From positions 1-6,163 of the forward strand of contig CANQQH010000065.1 in the NCBI GenBank assembly GCA_947625955.1: a stretch of 6,163 nt of DNA, in the 5' to 3' direction. The DNA is from an uncultured Clostridia bacterium. Lineage in GTDB: Bacteria; Bacillota; Clostridia; Christensenellales; UBA1242. Shown here piece after piece: positions 1-4,401 of the stretch; position 1 is the first letter of the stretch; every line of letters begins with the position of its first letter. The notes under the pieces are model-generated. The model was not told where the DNA came from, searched no databases, and saw only the letters and a program-made list of their open reading frames with translations. Position numbers and translations under genes: made by a program.

Positions 1-16
1 ATAACTTTGTTACTGC

Positions 17-71
17 AAAAAATTCTTGACAGGGATTTATTTTAATAAACCCCGTGCCAAGAATTTTTTTT
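17..71. terminator. Bidirectional rho-independent terminator-like hairpin
   Basis: AAAAAATTCTTG (17-28) pairs perfectly with CAAGAATTTTTT (58-69). The interior continues pairing almost to the tip: AGGG/CCC(G)T and TTTATT/AATAAA around a tiny loop near 42-43. The 3' side runs into eight T (64-71) and the 5' side begins with six A, so the structure could terminate transcription in either direction. On the minus strand it would stop read-through from the operon ending at 681. On the plus strand it would serve a gene lying before base 1, which is not visible. Confidence 0.7.
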
Positions 72-105
72 GTGCCTTGTTCTAAGCGCAAATTTTGCCC
101 TCTAA
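72..105. repeat. 34-bp direct repeat, copy 1
   Basis: The segment beginning GTGCCTTGTTCTAAGCGCAA and ending CCTCTAA recurs at 414-447 in the same orientation, with 30 of 34 positions identical (differences at position 7 and at positions 25-27). The two copies bracket the hairpin-rich stretch 106-413. The copies diverge too much, and are too long, for a target-site duplication of a recent insertion. They are more likely conserved ends or modules of a dispersed intergenic element. Confidence 0.7.
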
Positions 106-203
106 TAACCATCAGCCTGATTTTTGATAAGTAATTTTTTTGTTTCTTTCTTCTTTCATCGAATTTCGCCTTCTAGTGAATAACGGGGGTGGGGTAGCGA
201 GAC

Positions 204-247
204 GGGGTCCCCGAAAAACGAGAGAAAGAGGGGTCCCCGAAAAACGA
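204..247. repeat. Tandem 26-bp period repeat with GGGGTCCCC cores
   Basis: An 18-base unit, GGGGTCCCCGAAAAACGA, occurs at 204-221 and again at 230-247, identical in both copies and offset by 26 bases. Each copy contains the near-palindrome GGGGTCCCC. The second copy forms the left arm of the hairpin at 235-260, so the first copy could compete for the same right arm and give two alternative folds. Confidence 0.75.
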
Positions 248-260
248 AAGTTTTTTGGGG
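235..260. repeat. Inverted repeat, hairpin with GAAA loop
   Basis: CCCCGAAAAAC (235-245) pairs with GTTTTTTGGGG (250-260) across the four bases GAAA, giving an 11-bp stem with one G-T pair. Read on the plus strand the loop is a GNRA-type tetraloop closed by C-G, a stable RNA configuration. There is no T-run after it, so it is not a standard terminator. Confidence 0.7.
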
Positions 261-266
261 AGAGGA

Positions 267-330
267 GGAGAATGGCCAATCGTTGCCGGCAAGATGCGAA
301 ACATCTTGTCGGCCTATAAGACCATTCTTC
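267..330. repeat. Two-tier long inverted repeat
   Basis: The inner stem is GCCGGCAAGATG (285-296) with CATCTTGTCGGC (302-313), twelve pairs including one G-T, closed by the five-base loop CGAAA. An outer stem, GGAGAATGG (267-275) with CCATTCTTC (322-330), adds nine more pairs including one G-T. The internal loops are 276-284 and 314-321. The symmetry is far beyond chance at this size and is typical of dispersed palindromic units or of a small structured RNA. No U-tract follows, so termination is unlikely. Confidence 0.75.
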
Positions 331-365
331 GACGAGGGAGAGGAGAACAAAGAGCGATAGATAAT

Positions 366-387
366 GCAAAAGCCGATAGGGTTTTGC
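366..387. repeat. Short inverted repeat
   Basis: GCAAAA (366-371) and TTTTGC (382-387) form a six-pair stem around a ten-base loop. It is weak alone and is listed because it continues the chain of hairpins inside the bracketed stretch. Confidence 0.35.
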
Positions 388-413
388 GAAAGAAGAGCTT
401 TTGTTTCGACGAT

Positions 414-447
414 GTGCCTCGTTCTAAGCGCAAATTTCAGCCTCTAA
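414..447. repeat. 34-bp direct repeat, copy 2
   Basis: This is the second copy of the repeat at 72-105, beginning GTGCCTCGTTCTAAGCGCAA and ending CCTCTAA. Thirty of 34 positions match copy 1. The distance between copy starts is 342 bases. Bases beyond the repeat do not match between the copies on either side, which defines the unit's ends within this window. Confidence 0.7.
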
Positions 448-455
448 GTTTAGTT

Positions 456-475
456 GCGCTCCATCTATGGAGCGC
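456..475. repeat. Perfect 9-bp inverted repeat
   Basis: GCGCTCCAT (456-464) and ATGGAGCGC (467-475) are exact reverse complements separated only by CT. A hairpin would realistically use eight pairs and a four-base loop. It is GC-rich compared with its surroundings and has no T-run on either side. It may be the core of another dispersed palindromic unit. Confidence 0.6.
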
Positions 476-507
476 TCCCGCCTCCACGCATCTTGGGCTT
501 CTTTTAG

Positions 508-577
508 GATAAAAGGCTCTTAGCAGAACTTTGCCACAGCAGTAGTGTAGGCAAAAACCTGTTAAGAACCTTTTATC
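508..577. repeat. Long imperfect hairpin (about 70 nt)
   Basis: GATAAAAGGCTCTTAGCAG (508-526) faces CTGTTAAGAACCTTTTATC (559-577). Seventeen of 19 positions are Watson-Crick pairs, one is G-T and one is a C/A mismatch. After a symmetric three-base internal loop (AAC on both sides), TTTGCC (530-535) pairs with GGCAAA (550-555). The result is a single rod-like structure with an apical loop at about 536-549. It lacks a proper T-run on either strand, so a terminator role is not supported. It could be a small structured RNA, a processing site in the 3' end of the minus-strand operon transcript, or a miniature mobile-element remnant. Confidence 0.65.
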
Positions 578-615
578 TCTAAAATAATTCCCAATCTGCT
601 ACTTTATGCAAGCAA

Positions 616-693
616 ACAATTGCAACAGAGTAATCGTCAACTTAAAAAAACAATTGAAACGGGGTAATCAATATATAAGGTTACTCTGTTGCA
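616..693. repeat. Three-copy repeat with inverted third arm at the 3' end of the operon
   Basis: ACAATTGCAACAGAGTAATC (616-635) and ACAATTGAAACGGGGTAATC (650-669) are direct repeats, identical at 17 of 20 positions with a 34-base period. The core TGCAACAGAGTAA also occurs inverted at 681-693. The 622-633 and 681-692 arms are exact 12-bp reverse complements, extendable by about three pairs. The inverted arm contains the last codons and the TAA stop of the minus-strand gene ending at 681. In the operon transcript this would form a stem at the stop codon, but it is not followed by a clear U-run. Confidence 0.65.
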
Positions 694-1271
694 TTCGTTT
701 TTAAATCTTGAATGCGGAGAAGGCGTTTGTAGCCGGCGTGGAGCTTGGGAGTGTTGTATCGCAGGATGAAAATCGGTGGGAGATTAAAAAGCATGTTTAA
801 AATTGCAATTGGCAGAGATATTTGCAAAATACATTTGAATGGCAAATATACTAGCAGAAGTAAAAAGCCCGCAAAACAGCCGAGTATGTGCGTTAAAACT
901 CCCTTGTTTGTTTCAATTATGAACCTTTTTATATAGTTAATGTCTGAACTTGATTGCAGTTTCTTTTTTGAAAAGCCACCAAGTCCGCCAAGTTCCCAAA
1001 CAACATCTTTCCATTTGCGAATTTTGAGATTTTCATAAAATTGCCTTTCACGCTCAGACACTTTATAAAATTTATTGTCTATTTTAAACCATTTTTTTGG
1101 CAGAAAATGTACAATTGCCGCAAACAACCCGTCAATCGCAAATTCGCAAGCAACTGCTCCCAAAATCAAAAGTATGGTGATGGTTGGCGTTAGTGATAAT
1201 AGACTGAATGCTGTTATAACAACCCATAGCATAACAACAGAAATTGTTATACTTGATAAATAAAGTAGCAT
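681..1271 (-). CDS. CrtO-like membrane acyltransferase (glycosyl-diaponeurosporenoate acyltransferase family)
   Basis: This is a 196-residue membrane protein. Hydrophobic segments lie at about 5-25, 30-56, 127-146 and 150-170. Between the two pairs is a polar region with the pattern ERxFYExLxIxxWKD (about 74-89), then E93, a GGF element (98-100), and FxxETxxG (117-124) with a histidine at 128. The C-terminal RYNxPKL (171-177) follows the last segment. I recognise these as hallmarks of the CrtO family, which in Staphylococcus acylates the sugar of a carotenoid glycoside. No carotenoid gene is in the window, and the neighbours are a glycosyltransferase and a PlsC-like acyltransferase. A role in acylating a membrane glycolipid is therefore more plausible than pigment synthesis; this is inference. 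It is the last gene of the operon, 20 bases after the preceding stop, with a weak AAAGG ribosome site. The annotation rests on motif memory, without alignment. Confidence 0.7.
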   Translation of the reverse strand: MLLYLSSITISVVMLWVVITAFSLLSLTPTITILLILGAVACEFAIDGLFAAIVHFLPKKWFKIDNKFYKVSERERQFYENLKIRKWKDVVWELGGLGGFSKKKLQSSSDINYIKRFIIETNKGVLTHILGCFAGFLLLLVYLPFKCILQISLPIAILNMLFNLPPIFILRYNTPKLHAGYKRLLRIQDLKTNATE

Positions 1272-1291
1272 ATTTTTTCCTTTTTTATAAT

Positions 1292-2131
1292 TTATTTTTC
1301 ATCGCAAGTATACTTGAGTGGAATTTTATAAAATTTTTCATAGACCTCAACCCAAAGCTTATAGTTTGTTTCTTTCATGCGAGTTATATTCTCTTGTTTG
1401 GAGAGGTTAGGGTCTGAATAGATTGGTGGCAAAATGAATGCGGTGTAGGCTTGAATTGGAAAACCATCATTGCCGATTTTTTCCGTGTCTTCCATTGTGA
1501 TAAAGAGCGGAATGATTGGAACGTTGTTTGTGACTGCGAAGTTGAACGCGCCATTTTTTAATGGCTTTGGCTTCCTATAGTTCCACCAAAGGCTCTGCTC
1601 TGGATAGACGAGCACTTTTTCATGTCTTTCTTGCAAAAGCACCTTGAGAGCATCAAGGAATTTACGCATTGTTTGGTGGTTGCTTGAAAGGGGAAGAGTG
1701 TCGCCATGCTTCATGAAGAGTTCGAAACCCTTTGGAGGATTTGTGTAGTTCCCTTCGCGAATAACTTTGAACAATCTGTCTTTTTTCAAACAAGGTCTAA
1801 CCGCTTTCAGAGCAATATAGTTATCAAAAGGGTGGAAGTGATTGCAAGTGACAATCGCGCCATCATTCACGCCAAGTAGGTTTTCAGTTCCTATTATATC
1901 TTTAATGATGAGGTTTCCAGCAGCCTCTTGCCCTTCAAAAAATTCGCGACCCTTTTTAAGTGTTAGAGCTGTTAAAATTTTGTTTATTAATTTTTTTTGC
2001 AAGTAGTCAATTTTGTTTGGAAGTAGGGGAAGAGTTTCAGGGTCATCTTCGGCGTCTTGGTCGAAGATGCCTTGTTTTTCAAATTCTTCAATTTTCTTGA
2101 AAACATTAAGTCTATACTCTGATTGTTCCAT
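1292..2131 (-). CDS. PlsC-like lysophospholipid acyltransferase
   Basis: This 279-residue protein belongs to the acyltransferase superfamily that moves an acyl chain from acyl-ACP, acyl-CoA or acyl-phosphate to a glycerolipid or related hydroxyl. The catalytic HX4D motif is present as NHFHPFD (H98, D103). The acceptor-binding block appears as VYPEQS (175-180), with PEQ where PlsC usually has PEG. It is followed by the conserved LKNGAF stretch (191-196) and the VPIIPLFI strand (204-211). An acidic N-terminal region of about 90 residues precedes the domain, with no clear membrane segment, so membrane association is likely peripheral. It starts 11 bases after the GT8 stop, and its AAGGAG site (2139-2144) overlaps that stop codon, which indicates co-transcription and probably coupled translation. 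The acceptor is unknown. Beside a glycosyltransferase it may acylate a glycolipid or supply phosphatidic acid for one. Confidence 0.9.
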   Translation of the reverse strand: MEQSEYRLNVFKKIEEFEKQGIFDQDAEDDPETLPLLPNKIDYLQKKLINKILTALTLKKGREFFEGQEAAGNLIIKDIIGTENLLGVNDGAIVTCNHFHPFDNYIALKAVRPCLKKDRLFKVIREGNYTNPPKGFELFMKHGDTLPLSSNHQTMRKFLDALKVLLQERHEKVLVYPEQSLWWNYRKPKPLKNGAFNFAVTNNVPIIPLFITMEDTEKIGNDGFPIQAYTAFILPPIYSDPNLSKQENITRMKETNYKLWVEVYEKFYKIPLKYTCDEK

Positions 2132-2138
2132 CGTTTTT

Positions 2139-2144
2139 CTCCTT
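2139..2144 (-). promoter_or_regulatory. Ribosome binding site overlapping the upstream stop codon
   Basis: AAGGAG on the minus strand sits seven bases before the ATG at 2131 and shares bases with the TAA stop of the GT8 gene (2143-2145). Termination of GT8 translation would place ribosomes directly on this site. Confidence 0.75.
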
Positions 2145-3075
2145 AGATTGTTATTTTTCCAAGATTTACAAGATTAATAAAGGTGTCATCAATGAGCGAA
2201 AGGCTATATGCAAGTTTCTTGAGATTGTCGCCACCAAGTTGATCGATTTGGCGGTGCTTTTCTGTGAACGCTTTTTTACTTTTGTGAACATAGTCCATCA
2301 TGCCGGCTTCCTTGGCATATTTATAGAAAATATCTTCGTATGGTATTCCATCATAGTGCCAAGGCTTAAGCGTTAGATTGTAGTGAATTAATTTGAGGTT
2401 GGTTGGTTCAATATCGCTTGGGAATGGCATTTTGTCCCAAACAGATGGGAGTTTTTTGACCTTTCCTTTGCAAATAACATTGAGATAATCTTGGTCTTGA
2501 GCGGTTGTAAACTTGATTTGGCTGATGAGATTTAGGAATTTTTCTTCAAAATTAATTTTTCTCAGTTCTGCGAGATTTAGGCTGAGAATGCCGGCATTGA
2601 AATAGTCTTCGTGCTTGATCCCCAGATATTTTTCAACGTATGCAATGAATTCATCAATAGATGTCACCGCTTCATCTGTAACCGCGCCAACCAAGTTGTC
2701 ATTGAGGTCAAAATTATAAAGTTCTGCAATATCGCCTTGAACAATTATGTCCGCATCAAGATAGAGCGCCTTATCAAATTGCGGAAACATATTTGGAATA
2801 AAGAGCCTATAGTATGTGCTTTTTGAATAATAATCTCTTGTGAAAAGTTCGTTTGAAATATCTTTTATTCTTTCTGCCATGTCAACAAAATTTATTTTGA
2901 AGTTTTTATTTTGGAATTTCAAAATGTTCTTTTTGTGGTAATCAGAAAGGCCAGTGTTTAAAATGTAAATGTCATAGACGTTTTTCTTGCTCGAATTTTT
3001 GGCAATTGAAAACAAAGCGATTTGCAGAAGTTCAGAGTAGTTGTCATCAATTGAAAAGAAAATTGGAATATTCAT
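2143..3075 (-). CDS. Family 8 glycosyltransferase (GT8)
   Basis: This 310-residue retaining glycosyltransferase of the GT-A fold is likely cytoplasmic and uses a nucleotide sugar with a divalent metal. The N-terminal strand MNIPIFFSIDDNY (1-13) matches the GT8 start. YYRLFIPNMFP (88-98) precedes the metal-binding DxD in LYLDADIIV (DAD, 107-109). The acceptor-side motif FNAGILSLNL (159-168), DQDYLN (194-199) and the C-terminal HYN...KPW (231-239) complete the family pattern of galactosyl- and glucosyltransferases that build lipopolysaccharide or surface glycans. Length is normal for the family. There is no signal peptide or membrane segment; the C-terminal 70 residues are basic and may contact membrane or acceptor. 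It is first in the operon, with AAGGAG six bases before the ATG and a likely promoter at 3117-3145. Donor and acceptor cannot be read from the sequence; the two acyltransferases downstream point to a glycolipid. Confidence 0.93.
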   Translation of the reverse strand: MNIPIFFSIDDNYSELLQIALFSIAKNSSKKNVYDIYILNTGLSDYHKKNILKFQNKNFKINFVDMAERIKDISNELFTRDYYSKSTYYRLFIPNMFPQFDKALYLDADIIVQGDIAELYNFDLNDNLVGAVTDEAVTSIDEFIAYVEKYLGIKHEDYFNAGILSLNLAELRKINFEEKFLNLISQIKFTTAQDQDYLNVICKGKVKKLPSVWDKMPFPSDIEPTNLKLIHYNLTLKPWHYDGIPYEDIFYKYAKEAGMMDYVHKSKKAFTEKHRQIDQLGGDNLKKLAYSLSLIDDTFINLVNLGKITI

Positions 3076-3116
3076 ATATTTCTCCTTTGTGTGATTATTG
3101 CATTAAATGCGATTTT

Positions 3117-3145
3117 ATTCTATCAATCCATAACGCAAAAACCAA
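3117..3145 (-). promoter_or_regulatory. Probable sigma-A promoter of the GT8-acyltransferase operon
   Basis: On the minus strand TTGGTT (3140-3145) and TAGAAT (3117-3122) are separated by exactly 17 bases, giving a start near 3110 and a leader of about 35 bases before the ATG at 3075. The -35 matches the consensus only in TTG and the -10 at five of six positions. A GGGAAT half-site (3146-3151) abuts the -35 box. Confidence 0.55.
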
Positions 3146-3224
3146 GGGAATATAAAATTTTCATTTCCAACTTATTTTGGAGGGTGGGAATTTGTATTAT
3201 TTAAATTCCCAGAAAATGGGAATT
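3146..3224. promoter_or_regulatory. Candidate operator cluster: TGGGAAT half-sites between divergent promoters
   Basis: TGGGAATT occurs at 3185-3192, its exact reverse complement AATTCCCA at 3204-3211, and TGGGAATT again at 3217-3224. The middle arm can pair with either outer arm: GGGAATTT/AAATTCCC with a 9-base spacer, or ATTCCCA/TGGGAAT with a 5-base spacer. A fourth GGGAAT lies at 3146-3151 beside the GT8 promoter. The cluster lies between the two divergent promoters and is a natural target for the XRE-type protein encoded next door; that link is inferred from position and symmetry only. Confidence 0.55.
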
Positions 3225-3247
3225 GTGGTTTTTTATGGTAAAAAATG

Positions 3248-3276
3248 TTGTTTTTTATCAATTTTTTTGATATTAT
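3248..3276 (+). promoter_or_regulatory. Probable promoter of the XRE membrane regulator gene
   Basis: TTGTTT (3248-3253) and TATTAT (3271-3276) are spaced by 17 bases. The predicted start is near 3283, leaving a very short leader that still contains the GAGAGG ribosome site (3286-3291) before the ATG at 3297. Confidence 0.55.
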
Positions 3277-3296
3277 AGAATAGTTGAGAGGAAAAT

Positions 3297-3896
3297 ATGA
3301 AAGATATAAAACAAATCATAGCGGATAATTTGATTGAGCTCAGAAAACAGCACAACCTGACGCAAAATGATCTGGCAAAGAAACTTCAATATTCAGACAA
3401 CACTATTTCAAGATGGGAACACGCTGAAATCACTCCAAGTATTGAGATACTTCAAAAGATTGGCGAGGTGTTTGACGTTCCGCTAGAGAACCTTTTGAAA
3501 GAAAATATGGCGGAAAGAGTTGATGAAACGAACAAGAAAACTTTCGTTAATAAAATTGCAAGTATGCTCTTCAGTTTGTCGGCGGTTTGGCTGATTGCAA
3601 TAATTTTATTTGTTTATGCTCAAACATTTTTGAAAGTTATTTATTGGATGGCGTTTGTTTGGGCAATACCCGTTTCGTGTTTGGTTTTGCTGATATACCA
3701 AAGAAATTGGGGGAATAAGGTTTTTGGCTTTGTTGTTGGAAGTGTTTTGATTTGGTCATTTATTTCAAGTATTTATCTTCAATTTCTAGAATATAATGTT
3801 TATCTTATTTTCCTTGTTGGTGTACCAATTCAAGCGGCGTTGTCGGTGCTAACATTTGTGAAAAAGAAAGAAAAGGGAAGCATAGATGAAAAATGA
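3297..3896 (+). CDS. XRE-family helix-turn-helix regulator with four-helix membrane domain
   Basis: This 199-residue protein has two parts. Residues 8-68 form a Cro/C1-type DNA-binding domain: LIELRKQHNLTQNDLAKKL supplies the first helices, DNTISRWEHA (34-43) the recognition helix, and PSIEILQKIGEVFDVPLENLL the closing helices. After a charged linker (70-85) come about four membrane segments (roughly 88-108, 113-134, 142-162, 166-188) and a short Lys-rich tail. The membrane half has the tryptophan-rich pattern (FVWAIPVS, LVGVPIQ) that I associate with small membrane-bound XRE regulators of Firmicutes. It would bind DNA while anchored in the membrane, a layout suited to sensing membrane or envelope state, though no ligand is known. 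It is divergent from the GT8-acyltransferase operon, with candidate operators between, which suggests autoregulation and/or control of that operon. It starts at ATG 3297 with GAGAGG five bases upstream and ends inside the 5' edge of a strong terminator. Confidence 0.93.
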   Translation: MKDIKQIIADNLIELRKQHNLTQNDLAKKLQYSDNTISRWEHAEITPSIEILQKIGEVFDVPLENLLKENMAERVDETNKKTFVNKIASMLFSLSAVWLIAIILFVYAQTFLKVIYWMAFVWAIPVSCLVLLIYQRNWGNKVFGFVVGSVLIWSFISSIYLQFLEYNVYLIFLVGVPIQAALSVLTFVKKKEKGSIDEK

Positions 3897-3924
3897 AAAA
3901 GCACTCCATTTGGGAGTGCTTTTT
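3896..3924. terminator. Bidirectional rho-independent terminator between convergent genes
   Basis: AAAAAGCACTCC (3896-3907) and GGAGTGCTTTTT (3913-3924) are perfect reverse complements around a five-base loop. The plus-strand copy ends in a T-run for the XRE gene, whose TGA overlaps the first A. The minus-strand copy also ends in a T-run and lies 18 bases beyond the scaffold gene stop, so it can end both convergent transcripts. Confidence 0.92.
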
Positions 3925-3942
3925 ATATTGTTCATATTTTAC

Positions 3943-4401
3943 CTAGTTATTTTTCTTTTTGACTTCTTCGCGGTCATGCTCCAAAACGCATGGGCAGTCC
4001 CCAGCGCAATACTTAGACTTGTCATAGGCAATTCCATGCTTGTCATAGTAGTCTTTGATTGCGGCTTTAACTGCTTCTTCAGCGAGCACTGAGCAATGTA
4101 TTTTGTGGGTAGGGAGGCCACCAAGAGCTTCAACAACTGCTTGGTTGGTGAGTTCAAGAGCTTTGTCGATAGGTTGACCTTTTATCATTTCGGTTGCAAT
4201 CGAGCTTGTTGCGATGGCACTACCACAGCCAAAAGTCATGAATTTTACGTCTGTGATAATATTGTCTTTCACTTTGATATACATTCTCATGATGTCGCCA
4301 CACTTGGCGTTTCCAACTTCACCAATACCATCAGCATCGTCCATTTGACCAACATTGCGAGGATTACGGAAGTGGTCCATTACTTTTTCACTATATAACA
4401 T
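3943..4401 (-). CDS. iscU: IscU/NifU-type iron-sulfur cluster scaffold protein
   Basis: This is a 152-residue scaffold on which iron and desulfurase-derived sulfur are assembled into clusters before transfer to apoproteins. The family ligands are all present: C34 in AKCGD with the characteristic D36, C59 in TFGCGSAIA, and C103 in the LPTHKIHC loop used to contact partners. The N-terminal YSEKVMDHFRNPRNVG block is also typical. The start is set at ATG 4401, which has AAGGAG nine bases upstream (4411-4416). A TTG seven codons earlier (4422) would read through that site and is rejected. It overlaps the desulfurase gene by 11 bases, so translation is probably coupled. Unusual is a tail after about residue 125 with three more cysteines, YCAGDCPC (C132, C136, C138), which classical IscU lacks. 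It could bind metal, modulate cluster loading, or be clade-specific. HscA, HscB, ferredoxin and IscA genes are not in the window. Confidence 0.95.
   Translation of the reverse strand: MLYSEKVMDHFRNPRNVGQMDDADGIGEVGNAKCGDIMRMYIKVKDNIITDVKFMTFGCGSAIATSSIATEMIKGQPIDKALELTNQAVVEALGGLPTHKIHCSVLAEEAVKAAIKDYYDKHGIAYDKSKYCAGDCPCVLEHDREEVKKKNN

Larger units (their letters stand above)
1..680. other. Hairpin- and repeat-rich intergenic region without a credible gene
   Basis: No protein-coding gene is supported here. Open frames exist on both strands but have no ribosome binding site, use alternative starts, and translate to low-complexity Arg/Pro/Ser-rich sequence that simply reads through the inverted repeats. 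What the stretch does hold is structure: a terminator-like hairpin, a purine-rich segment with two strong hairpins and a short tandem repeat, two copies of a 34-bp direct repeat, a perfect 9-bp palindrome, a long imperfect hairpin and a three-copy 20-bp repeat. Each is listed separately. No tRNA, rRNA or known riboswitch fold was recognised. The density of hairpins suggests dispersed intergenic repeat units rather than one regulatory leader, but this is inference. Confidence 0.7.

Noticed and set aside
26..31. TTGACA, a perfect -35 box
   Set aside because: No -10 hexamer lies 16-18 bases downstream, and the bases are fully used by the terminator-like hairpin at 17-71.
112..369. Open reading frames on the minus strand across the hairpin block (also 156-350) and on the plus strand at 255-512
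   Set aside because: They read through inverted repeats, have no ribosome binding site, and give low-complexity Arg/Pro/Ser-rich translations without recognisable domains; the 255 frame begins at TTG within a hairpin arm.
204..447. Possible CRISPR array
   Set aside because: The repeats are only two copies each, differ in length and spacing, and there is no regular repeat-spacer pattern or cas gene.
508..577. tRNA or T-box leader suggested by the strong stem
   Set aside because: No cloverleaf, T-loop or T-box sequence is present, and no plus-strand gene lies immediately downstream.
1..680. Transposon or insertion-sequence remnant with transposase
   Set aside because: No transposase fragment, terminal inverted repeats with target duplication, or integrase motif could be found; only small repeats are visible.
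3886..4092. Small plus-strand ORF with a hydrophobic N-terminus after the XRE gene
   Set aside because: It overlaps the XRE stop, runs straight through the strong terminator at 3896-3924 and is antisense to the scaffold gene.
4096..4398. Plus-strand ORF opposite the scaffold gene, and similar frames opposite the desulfurase and Rrf2 genes
   Set aside because: They are antisense shadows of clear, motif-complete genes, with no ribosome sites or domain signal.
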